Shown here piece by piece: positions 14,841 through 24,900 of a stretch of DNA of 32,348 nt. The stretch lies in the IMG/VR virus record IMGVR_UViG_3300042345_000367, positions 1 through 32,348 of that record. One strand, 5' to 3'. Below the pieces are notes generated by a model. That model ran no database searches. It was not told the origin of the DNA and saw nothing but the letters and a program-made list of their open reading frames with translations. A program made the position numbers and the translations under genes. The DNA comes from a virus. Position 1 is the first letter of the stretch. Each line of letters begins with the position of its first letter.

Positions 14841-15229
14841 TGTTTTGTCCTCTTAACATCTACGCCTTTAAGAACTTTTCCGCTGCTATTTGTAACCCTA
14901 AACACAACTCTAACGCTAGGATTATTTGCAGCATCGTATACTACTGTATTAGATAAAACCTTGATATCAGATAGCAACGGTGTTGAGTTTCCGCTAGTCT
15001 CATCATCTGTATTTCTATCGTCTGGATTAAATTCTTCTTCTTCAACTTCTTCTAAAACATTCAAATTGCTTTCTGATTGCTGTCCAAGCAATCTGGCCGC
15101 CGCTGCATTAGCATTTAGAAAAGCTAGATAGTTTGAGTTGGTAGTATTGGCTAAAAGAGAGTCTGCAACCGTGGCTAGCGGAGCTGCCGTTGGTTGTGAA
15201 CTGGAAGAAGTCTTGGATTGCTTTGCCAT
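14837..15229 (-). CDS. Small tail-region protein with leaderless start, unknown function
   Basis: This 130-residue protein has a Ser/Ala-rich low-complexity N-terminus (MAKQSKTSSSSQPTAAPL), an Ala/Asn-rich helix (NYLAFLNANAAAARLLGQ), a strongly acidic linker (LEEVEEEEFNPDDRNTDDE) and a small C-terminal sheet domain (DIKVLSNTVVYDAANNPSVR then VTNSSGKVLKGVDVKRTKQ) with an Ig-like look. There is no Shine-Dalgarno sequence before the ATG; a TGGTATAAT box ends six bases upstream, so the transcript is probably leaderless. It opens the fibre sub-operon after the hub gene and overlaps the next gene by ATGA. Function unknown; the acidic linker and small domain might act as an adaptor between hub and fibres. 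Confidence 0.62.
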   Translation of the reverse strand: MAKQSKTSSSSQPTAAPLATVADSLLANTTNSNYLAFLNANAAAARLLGQQSESNLNVLEEVEEEEFNPDDRNTDDETSGNSTPLLSDIKVLSNTVVYDAANNPSVRVVFRVTNSSGKVLKGVDVKRTKQ

Positions 15230-15235
15230 TTTTTT

Positions 15236-15244
15236 ATTATACCA
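15236..15244 (-). promoter_or_regulatory. Extended -10 promoter giving a leaderless transcript of the fibre genes
   Basis: On the minus strand TGGTATAAT (hexamer at 15236-15241) sits six bases before the ATG at 15227-15229. No convincing -35 is found at 16-18 bp. The layout (same TGG-TATAAT, same six-base distance) repeats that found at 7524-7529. Confidence 0.65.
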
Positions 15245-15248
15245 TTTA

Positions 15249-18200
15249 TTAACTATAAATTGATCTAGTAGTTATTTTGGTATTTATCCCCCCATCAAAG
15301 CTAGTGTCTACATTGGATACTATAAATTTTTGCGTTCCATCTAAACCATTAGAGGGATAGCTAATTGTAACAAGATCTCCTACCGAAATCAAGGGGTTGG
15401 AGAATATTTCTAGCTCGCATACAGATTGTTTTTTAGACCATTGATCTTTAATCCAATCAGATAATGATTTAGCGTCATCTTCGGTTTGAATCCATGTTGA
15501 TTCAAAAGTCACTTGCTCTGGGTTACTAAATTCATTAATGGTTTTATCTAAGTATTCATTTTGTCCAGACTGAACCACTGTATTTCCAATAATGCTAAAT
15601 GATGCAAATTGAGAATCGTCTAGGGGAACAAATGTGCCCGCATTATTTAAAACATATACCTCTGCCCCAAATGATGTTAGTCTTGATCCTAGCACCTCTA
15701 CATACTGGCTTAGCCCAGTACTTGGAAATATTGGAAAACCAGGACGAGAATCATATTTAATACTAATTTTTCTTAGTTCTCTGGCAACCGTACCAAATTC
15801 ATCTACCTTTCCACCTGGTAGCGTAGATTTTTCAAAATTACTAGTAAGCTTTTCTCCATAAAGAAAGTTTAATGTTGTAGAGCCAAATCGACCATAGTAT
15901 TGATCTTGCATAATACCATTTTTATATTGCTCTTCATTTAATGGGACGGCATATACGTAATCAAAGAACGCCGACCCAGTACTTGAATAAATTGCTATAT
16001 TTGAAGTTGGAGATATAATGTTAGTTGTATCTAGGGCTGATATTTTAAAGTTATTGATAAATACATCTATAAGAACAGCACCTGCTACTGAATCGTAATT
16101 TACACGAATATCTACTTTATAAGAAATAGAACCAGCAATATAATTAAGAGTTTTTTGTTTTTCATTTTGAGAATCTGTTAAAGGAGTTTTTACGCCGTTA
16201 ACTACTTTAAATATTCCAAGAGCCCTGTCTGATCCACTGTCGGCTAGGTTGCTGGTTGTTTCCATAGAAACATAGTATCCAGTCATCCCATTATTGCTAG
16301 TAAAAAATCCAATTCCGCCAGCAGCATCTACATCTTTTACGGTGCTTTTAAAAAACATTCCTGTGCCAAATGTGTAGTATTTGCCAGTAACATCTGCGCC
16401 TAAATTTTTTACGGCTACAGAATTTAAATTTTTATTTACAGAATCACATGTTATTTGAAATAAAGATTTTTGAATTTTTTTAACTGAAGGGGTAGTTGTT
16501 TCTACGGGAGTAGACTCTAGTGTTGGAGGAGTTGCAATTGACCAAGCTACGTTTGATGGTGTACTGCTAACAGTTGTCGTATCTGTTGAAGAATTAGTTT
16601 TAAAAATATTATTGTAGCCATTCCATCCAGAAGCTGCACCAGATCCAGCTGCGGTATGTGCTGCTGCGGTTGTTCCAAAGGCTCCTCTTGATTTTATTCT
16701 AACTCGACCAGTTTGTCCGTAAGCCTTATTTGCTGGAATTAATAAAGATACATCATTTGCAAATTTTTGCAAATCGCTATTTTTTTCTATAGGTATTTTT
16801 GTTATTGTGCCTAGCTTATTTATATATTGATACTCGATTGCATCATACTCTATAATTTCAGAATCAATAACTAAATAACCAGAGTAGTTATAAATAATTT
16901 GATTAGTCTGCTGGTTAACTGTAATAGGTGATAAGCTTATCCAGTCTCCAGCTGCAGATGTAGAGGAAAGTGGAGTGTTTAAAGAATATGCTCCTAGATA
17001 AGATGATCCAGATTTCCATAAAGGCTGTGCACTTCCTAGAAACTCACTAGCTGTTGTTGGGTTCCATAAAATTTTTACCTGATTAGCTGCTGGCAAATCT
17101 CTTTTCTGAAGAGATATAATGTTGGGCAGGGTGCTCCCATCTTTTGCATATTTAAAATTCCAATGTGGTGTGGTTTGAGAAACCAAATAGTCTCTAGTAT
17201 AAAACTGCAAAATATTTTTTTCATCAAATGTGGCTACCATCTGAGAGTCTCTACAAATTTCTTGTATGCAGCTCCATACGTTTTTAGAATCATCTGTCCA
17301 CCAGTATATAGGACTTAAAATTGATTTGTCCGTTATTTTACCAGTAAGGTCTGTTTTATATTTTATGTTATAGCTTGTAAATCCAACATTGTCTAATAGT
17401 TTTCTAATAATACCTATGGCAGAAGTATCTTTACATACTAATCCAGGAGAAATGATATCTTGAAGAATCTTGGCTCCGTCAAGTGCGTCTAGATTAATAT
17501 CTCCAAATTCAGAAGTGGTCCAGTTATTTACATAGAAAGTGCCTTGCTTTACCTTTTCATAATTTCCTCCAGTATCAGATAACGGAGCCCCAGAATAATA
17601 AACTTTAATATATGGGTTTAGCTCTACATTCTTGTACATATATAAGTTGGAAGAATTAAAGGCTGTTCCCTTTTCGTATGAAATTATTTTTCTTGCAGAC
17701 TCGTAAGAAATTAAACTGGCTGACATTGAGTTTGCCGACACTTTACCTACTGGAAGAATATCGTCTGGGCTGGTTGAAGACTCTTGTGCAATAGAGAAGT
17801 CTACAATGTGTGGGGTTATATCTGCAACCCATCTAGGAGACAGTTCAATTACTCCTACGTGTAAGCCAAAAGTTCCAGAGGTTGATAATGACAATGCTGA
17901 TATTGAAGTAGGAGTTGACAATGTAGTTGGTTCGGTTGTAGTCCAGGTACTGCCATTGTAATAAATAGTTAATGTTCCAGCATCATAGTTTTTAGATCCG
18001 CTTGTTGTGAATGGCTTTATATCAGCACTAGTTCCTGTAGCTAAAGCTGATCCGCCTTCTTTTGATATAGTCCATGTAGATGGAATAGAATGAGATATTT
18101 CAAATCTAACAACTATCTTATTTGTTAATACTGTTTGAGGATATGTAATAGTTACATTAGCTCCAGAATTTCTTTCAGATAACCAATACTTATAGTAAGT

Positions 18201-18515
18201 ATCTGAGCCAGCATAATAAGTTCTATAGCTTAATGGATAATCTATATTCTTAGGATCCTTCCATGTATTTAAATCTACATCTCCAAACACTCCGTATTTA
18301 ACTCCAGCGCCAATTGGTCTGAATGGTTTTATAACAGAAGAAGCAGGAAATAATTTTTTATAAGGCTTTGATCCATCTGGACTAGTATATTCTGAACCAG
18401 TAACAATAATGTTGTCTACCATTGAATTCATATTGTATTCTACGGTACATCCTATATTTGTTTTAACAGTTGTATTTTGTTCTAGTAATGTTTTGACAGC
18501 TGGGGCAATAATCAT
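15249..18515 (-). CDS. Tail-tip hub protein (minor tail / Tal-like) with inserted jelly-roll domain
   Basis: This 1088-residue protein probably forms the tail-tip hub. Segments such as TPHIVDFSIAQESSTSPD, NVWSCIQEICRDSQMVATF, and the C-terminal EIFSNPLISVGDLVTISYPS resemble the gp27/Tal-type hub pattern, in which a ring-forming core ends with a small sheet (DLVTI then TQKFIVSNVDTSFD). Between about 675 and 856 sits an extra region (KSLFQITCDSVNKNLNSVAV onward, with GIGFFTSNNGMTGYYVSME and ILIDVFINNFKIS-like strands) that looks like a concanavalin/LamG-type jelly roll, probably for carbohydrate binding. The ATG overlaps the previous stop as TAATG. No peptidase or lysozyme motif was seen, so cell-wall cutting is not supported. 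Confidence 0.72.
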   Translation of the reverse strand: MIIAPAVKTLLEQNTTVKTNIGCTVEYNMNSMVDNIIVTGSEYTSPDGSKPYKKLFPASSVIKPFRPIGAGVKYGVFGDVDLNTWKDPKNIDYPLSYRTYYAGSDTYYKYWLSERNSGANVTITYPQTVLTNKIVVRFEISHSIPSTWTISKEGGSALATGTSADIKPFTTSGSKNYDAGTLTIYYNGSTWTTTEPTTLSTPTSISALSLSTSGTFGLHVGVIELSPRWVADITPHIVDFSIAQESSTSPDDILPVGKVSANSMSASLISYESARKIISYEKGTAFNSSNLYMYKNVELNPYIKVYYSGAPLSDTGGNYEKVKQGTFYVNNWTTSEFGDINLDALDGAKILQDIISPGLVCKDTSAIGIIRKLLDNVGFTSYNIKYKTDLTGKITDKSILSPIYWWTDDSKNVWSCIQEICRDSQMVATFDEKNILQFYTRDYLVSQTTPHWNFKYAKDGSTLPNIISLQKRDLPAANQVKILWNPTTASEFLGSAQPLWKSGSSYLGAYSLNTPLSSTSAAGDWISLSPITVNQQTNQIIYNYSGYLVIDSEIIEYDAIEYQYINKLGTITKIPIEKNSDLQKFANDVSLLIPANKAYGQTGRVRIKSRGAFGTTAAAHTAAGSGAASGWNGYNNIFKTNSSTDTTTVSSTPSNVAWSIATPPTLESTPVETTTPSVKKIQKSLFQITCDSVNKNLNSVAVKNLGADVTGKYYTFGTGMFFKSTVKDVDAAGGIGFFTSNNGMTGYYVSMETTSNLADSGSDRALGIFKVVNGVKTPLTDSQNEKQKTLNYIAGSISYKVDIRVNYDSVAGAVLIDVFINNFKISALDTTNIISPTSNIAIYSSTGSAFFDYVYAVPLNEEQYKNGIMQDQYYGRFGSTTLNFLYGEKLTSNFEKSTLPGGKVDEFGTVARELRKISIKYDSRPGFPIFPSTGLSQYVEVLGSRLTSFGAEVYVLNNAGTFVPLDDSQFASFSIIGNTVVQSGQNEYLDKTINEFSNPEQVTFESTWIQTEDDAKSLSDWIKDQWSKKQSVCELEIFSNPLISVGDLVTISYPSNGLDGTQKFIVSNVDTSFDGGINTKITTRSIYS

Positions 18516-18985
18516 TATACTTCTTCCAACTCAATAGATACATTCCAGTGTGGTTGTAGTCCACGCTTAACAACTGAAAAATTACAGCCTCCAAATATTA
18601 CAGTATATTCCTCATACCCAGAAGATGTTTGATCGGTACCATTTTTAGCTAAATTAATTCTAATTTTAAATGACTGCTGCCCTTCTTCGCTTAGGTAGAA
18701 TGATCTAAGGTCTTCTGCTCCCCATGCTCCATCTACCGTTAATGTCCTATATGAAGGCAACATAGACCAAGAAGCTGAGAACTTTCTTTTATCCGCTATG
18801 TAATTTTTTCTTAAAGTTCCGTTAGATGTTCTTACTACTTTTTCAATTCTATCAATAGAAAAACCTAAATCTGATCTATTATGCTCAGTAACCTTATTCC
18901 ATATTTTAGTTGTTCCAGCAGGAGTGGCTAGTAGGTCTTTGGCTTCTATGCTCAAAATTGATCCTCTAGGTAGATACATGCTCAT
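18515..18985 (-). CDS. Distal-tail-like minor tail protein
   Basis: This 156-residue protein lies between tape measure and hub, where siphophages encode the distal tail (Dit) or similar ring protein. It is beta-rich; notable segments are DKRKFSASWSMLPSYR, AWGAEDLRSFYLSE and a C-terminal HWNVSIELEEV strand, a pattern I associate with small minor tail proteins of actinophages. Both ends overlap neighbours as TAATG, so it is translationally coupled to tape measure and hub. At 156 residues it is shorter than classical Dit proteins (about 250), so it may be only the ring-forming N-domain. Assignment relies on position and fold pattern. Confidence 0.7.
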   Translation of the reverse strand: MSMYLPRGSILSIEAKDLLATPAGTTKIWNKVTEHNRSDLGFSIDRIEKVVRTSNGTLRKNYIADKRKFSASWSMLPSYRTLTVDGAWGAEDLRSFYLSEEGQQSFKIRINLAKNGTDQTSSGYEEYTVIFGGCNFSVVKRGLQPHWNVSIELEEV

Positions 18986-21900
18986 TATATTGCTCCTCCT
19001 ACGTACTTGCTAGGTCCTTCTTTAGCACTAACTAGTGCAAGCTCTTGCTTAAACTTACGCATCACATCATCTGCAGTTACGTTTGTTCCGTTTAAGTTAA
19101 TATCTATATTATACAGATTATTGCTATTTGGGCTATTTGATATATTAACTCCATTAAACTTAGTCTGTGTAGGAAGATCAAATCTAGGCATAGTAGCAAT
19201 ATTTGGATATACAGTTCCTGAGAAATTAGGGTCTATTGCAATACCCTCTTGCTGATAACCTAAAGAATTTCTTCTATCATTTACTAAGAGCTTATCTCCT
19301 GCCGCAAATGGGCCTCCAAGGGATTTGCTTGTTCTGTCTCCAGCAACAACGTCTGGATCATTTACCAGCATTTTCTTGCCAGTAGTTGGATCAGTTCTCC
19401 AGTCAGCATTTTTTACTCTGTAGTATCTGCCCTGATAAACGAATATATCATCATCGTCTAAATTACCTTCTTGAACAACTTTTCTTTTACTAGGGTCGTC
19501 TAGCACATAGATTCCTGCTTTATTTTTTGTATTTGTTAATCCAGTAATTCCTTCATCAACTGGACTAAAAGGATTTTGTTTTGTGTAAGAAACTCTTCCA
19601 GTCTTAATTTGACCAGTATACAGAGTAACTTCATCTGCATGAATTTCTTTAAGGGCTTTGCTCATTTGATCAATTATAGATTCTGGCTTTTCTGTAATAC
19701 CAAGTTTTTTACCAAACTCTCCTAGGGCAACCAAGGCTTCTTTGTATTCTGGGCTATCTTTAAATTTAGGAATGGTTTGCAAACCATATATAACATTAGA
19801 AAGATTTGTTGTGTACGTGGTTAAATTATCATTAAGGGTCTGAGCCTTCTTTTGTAGTCCAACTAGACTATCGCCTGCAAGGGCTGCTTTGTCTGCTAGG
19901 TCCTGATTTTTCTTAGAAAGATTATCTATCTTATCTTGAAGAGGTTTAATCTCAAGTTCTGCCTTAGTTAGAATTGCTTCTTCTGCCGCCTTACGATTAG
20001 CATCATTTAGTAATTGCTCTATTCCCATCTGCTCTTCTGCATATGCCGTCATGTTTCCTGTGGCAAGTGCTTGCTGGGCTCTTAGTTGAGCTTTTTGAAT
20101 TTCTAATTGAGTATTTTCCGCCTCAGTTGCTTTACGAATTCCATTAATTTTATCCTGAGCAGCTTTTCTAATTTTCTCTATTTGTTTGTTAAGAGCAGCA
20201 ATTGCGTCTCTGCTATCTATTTGAGCCTTTGCAGACTGGCCTCTTTGTGCCTTTTCAAGATCTTTGATCTTTCCCTTTAACCTATCGTACTCTTTATACT
20301 GTGCTCCAACAGCCCCTGTTGTTTTTACAGTACTTGTAATAATTGAAGAAAGCTTTGCTGCAGCAACTGCTGCTGTGCCGCTAAGAGTAGAAACATCTAT
20401 ATTAACACCTTGAACAAGCAACTGATACTTTGCCCACGCCGAAACAAGGGTGTCTGTAGAGTTTAGTGTCTTGGCCAACTCTGGGCTGGTTTTTCCAATT
20501 TCATCAATTACTCCCCTTGTAAGATGTGTTTGGTTTTTATAAGAATCATTAATCTTGTCTATTTGTTCAGTAGTTGCTTCTCCTACTGTTTTTACTGCAG
20601 ATTTATTTTTTGCAGCCGCTTCTTCGCTCTTTCTAATTGTTTCAGAAATAGACCCATTAATTGCTTCAAATGAGTTTAGTATTGCTGATGCCTGACCCTT
20701 AGTGTCAGAAGCAATCATTGCCGCTTCAAATGTTTTTGTTGTTTGAATTGCTGCATCTTGAAGAGTTTGTATTCCCTGGAAAGCTTTATTTCCAATTGCA
20801 GTTCCAGCCAATGAGGCATTTTTAGATTCTGCAATTAAAGCGTATATCTTTGCCGTTGCTTCTTCTGCTGAATCTCCTGCTGCCATAAATTGAGCTTTAA
20901 GTTGAATTGCTACTTGACCAACATCTTTTCTGTCTGTTTGATCAAATAGTTTGATGTAGTCTTGCATAGTAGACTTTACTTGCTCTTTGAGTTTCTTGTA
21001 TTGCTCAATAGTCATTTTAATTGGAACGTTAGCATTTGTCATGCTTTCATAAATCATTTTATTTTGAGCCTTCAATGCCTTAGCATCTTCTATTGCTCCT
21101 TTTATTTGCTTATTATAATCAGTATATTTATATCCAGCTTTTTGAGCTGCATCTGCAGTCATTCCAAATGCCGCTCTATTCACTCTTAATTCTTCTGTAT
21201 GCTCTTTATGCTTTTTAATAAGGAATCCCACAGTTGCTCCAACAGCAGTCAGACCCAATCCTAGTGGGCTTGTAAGCCTTAGAAGTGAACTAAATCCTTT
21301 AAGCAGTGGTCCAAATACTCTGGCAATTCCTGAAAGACTACCAGCGGTTTTTGATGCTGCTGCAGATAAACTATTAAGTGGTCCAACAGGTTGTTTTAGC
21401 TGTGCTGGAATCTTATCCATTTGTCTTCCAAATATTCCTCTTTGACCGCCTTCTGCTCCGCCGCTCATTCCGCCAAATGAGTACATAGACCCAAGTAGGC
21501 CAGAGCCCATTGATATTGCTGTTCCTAGTCCGCCACCTATTTGAGAACCAAGCATCTGTCCGCCAATTGCAATTCCAGTTCCACCAAGCATACTTCTAAC
21601 CATGCCACCACGATTATATCCTTGAACCATTCCGCCCATATTATATTTTTGTCCGTTTGGAGATGGAACCATTCCGCCCATGTTATATCTTGGAACCATT
21701 CCTCCAGCAGACATTTGTAAAGGAACACCCCTTCTTACCTGCCCTAGCTTACCTAAAATTGCTGATACTGATCCCCACATCTTTGATCCTAAATGACCTT
21801 TTTGTACGCCAAACATTCTTCCCAGGGTCATCTTGTTTGCTCTTGGGTCTGTGGTTGTTCCACTAGGAATATGGGTCATTTTTCCAGCGTCTTTATCAAT

Positions 21901-24900
21901 TGAATAAACTGGATTATCTAGTAACTCTTGCGCTATCCCTAAATGTGTTTCGTTTTGTCCACCGCTGAACCCGCTAGAAGTTCCTAGTAGCGCTCTCATT
22001 ATTCCGCCAACAAAACCTGTTCCGCCTTTTCCGTTAACTCTACGTGAACCCATTAATGAAGTTTCTTGAAAGAAATTAATTTTTGCGCCTGATGCTGGGT
22101 CTACTCTAAATAATTGAGCAGCGTGTCTCTTTAACAGATTTTCTTGCATAAATTCTAGTTCTTGTTTAGATAAAACACGATTTCCATATGAAGCCAGTCT
22201 TTGAGACAATGCCTTTTCGTAATTATTTAAATGAAAACGTAATTTATTTTTATCATATCCAAGTTCTTGACCTGCTTGATAAAGCAATGAGACTGGTGGT
22301 AACCCTGAAGATCTTAATCCTCTATAGTCTGATGCAATGTTTCTTCCACTTAATACCATAGGAGCATTTCCACCAACACTCCTTCCCTCTAAGCCCTGGT
22401 TTAACGCTGTAGATTGCCAAAGCATTTGAGCAGATAAATGCTCTGGTCCACCTTTGTTCAAGGCTTCGAGTAGGGGTAATGTTTGTGGTGTTACAGATGA
22501 TGCACGAACAACGTACTCTCCTGGAGTAAGCATTGCTGGAACAACATCTGTTCCAGAAGGTTGAGCTTGTGCAAGCTGCCTCTCTGCTAGTAGTCTATTT
22601 ACTTGTCTTGACATAGAAGGTCTATATCTATCGCTTCCGCTGTTTAGATATACTGGGCCACCCATAGAAAACTTTTTAGGAATTGTTGTTTCAATATTAT
22701 ACCCAGCGCCAGATGTTCTTACACCAAGTACGCCAGCAATTCTATTAATAAAATCTCTTGTCCTACCCTTTTTAAATAATTCTCTCATATTAGACTTACC
22801 AGCGGCATCTACTACTGGCTGATTTAAAGTAGGTACCATTGTAGGATTAATTGTTCTGCCCATTGATGCTGCTGATGCAGAAACAGAAGAAGCAATCATT
22901 TGCTCAGTTTGTAAATTAAGAGCAACAATCTTTGCTCTAGCAGCTTCAACCGTTAATTTGCCTGCACGAAGTTCTGCTACAATCATTGCGGACTCTCTTG
23001 CTGCGTTATCTGTAAGCTTTGAAACAACTGGCAAAATGTCATCGAACTGCATCATAAACTCTTTGCTTACGGTTCCAGTTGCAGCAATTGTTTTCTTTAA
23101 TGTTTCAATTTCTGCTTTTGATTGCATACCTAATGTTGCCATCATTGCATGCCATCGGGCTGCTTCTCCAGAAACAATACCTGTCGAAACTCCCTTTACT
23201 GTTGTTAATCCAGGAACATTTGGCAAAGGCTCGTTCATATAAATTTGTGGATTTTGACCTATTGCTGCGTTTACTGGAATTGCTCCTGGAACCATTCCAA
23301 ACATTGTCTGTGATGCTGGATCTCTTCCAACTCTTGAAACCATATGAGAACTTGCTCTTGTTCCGTAATCTCCAGCTAGTGGGTGATCTTTGTTAACAAC
23401 TCTTTGTCCGCCTGCAGCCATTACTAAATTGCCTGCCATTGTGCTAACTGCTGGATTTACTGCCATTGCTCCTGATTTTGCTTTTGCCTCTAGCATTGCA
23501 AATTCATCGAGTAGGTTTCTTAAAGCTTGCTGTAGTACTGCCGCCGCTTTAGCGTCGCTGTAGAAAGACTGTTCAACTAATTTACCAGCTTTTTCTGCTG
23601 CTAGCATTTCTGGAGTTAGATATTTCCATCCTTCTCCACCTTTAAAGAATGCCTTCATGTGTGAAGCACCCTTTAGTAAATATCCAAAGAAGTTTGCCAA
23701 CACGCCCGTAAGCATAATTACTGGTCCAATAATTGCAGTAAATCCGCCTAACAAAGCAAGTATCTGTTTAACTGGTTTAGGTAGATTGTTTGCAAACTGA
23801 ACAACTTTATCTATAACCTGAATTAATACTGTATTTATTGTTAAAAATTGTTCTCCTACTTCGGCCAGCGAAGCCTTAAGGCTTTCTAATGCTCTTCTAT
23901 ACTTACCAGAAGCGGATTCTGTTACTGCTGACAACTCTCGATCAGCAACTTGAGCCAGTTCAGAAGATGAGGCCTTCATTAAATCTAGTACTTGTAGTGT
24001 CTGGCTACCTTGTCTTCCCAAGTTTTCAAATAATGCGTTAAGTCTTGAGAATTGAAACTTACCAAATAATTGTTCAATTGCTTGTTGTTTTTGAAGCGGA
24101 TTTAAATTATCCAAAGCTCCCTGTAGTGCCATCAAGGTTCCAGTCAAATTGCCAGCATTATTGTTTACAATCCCAAGAAGATCAATTCCTAAAGTTTGAA
24201 ATTTACCTACCGCAACATCTGTTGGGTTAATCAAAGAAGCAAGTGCTGACTTTAGTGCATTAGCACCTTCTGATGCGTTAATTCCACCTTCACGCATCGC
24301 TGTTAAGTAAAGAGCTAAATCTTGTACGCTTCCGCCCAATCCTTGAATAACTGGACCAGCTTTTGGAATTGCTTCTACTAAATCGTTTAGAGTTGTTGAT
24401 GTTTGGTTTTCAACTGCGTTTAAGAAGTTAATTGATTCTGAAAGCTCATCTGTATTTTGTTTAAACGCTGACTGAATAGCTAGTGTTGCTTTCATAGCCT
24501 CTTGACGATCTACTTCACCAAGTACCGCTAATCTGGTAGTTTCTTGAATTGAACCTAGTAACTCATTACCAGTCTTTCCAGTTGCTGCAATATCCGCTGC
24601 TAATCCAATTGTTTCTTTAAAGCTAACACCCATTGCTGCAGATATTTGTTTTGCAGTGTCTGTAACTTCTCTGCGAACTCTTCCTAATTCTTGAGCAGAG
24701 GTTCCAGCAACATCTCCATAAACCTTAGTTAAACGAACTAATTCTTGATCTGCTTCTCTAAATGCTTTAGCAGCTGATGCTCCAAAAGCCATGAGTGGGA
24801 CCGTTAATCCGACTGTTAACTGACGGCCTGCCCACTGAGTATTTTTACCCCAGTTAATAAGTTGTCCAGCACCATCTTGAAGAACTTTATTCATTATCTG

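Noticed and set aside
21537-21728. A short minus-strand frame with WAEWF repeats
   Set aside because: It is an alternate-frame reading of the GGMV repeat in the tape measure gene.
23079-23396. Plus-strand open frames in the tape measure, including this 105-codon one
   Set aside because: All are opposite a confirmed gene, are Leu/Ser-rich shadows, and no plus-strand promoter or ribosome binding site pattern was seen.
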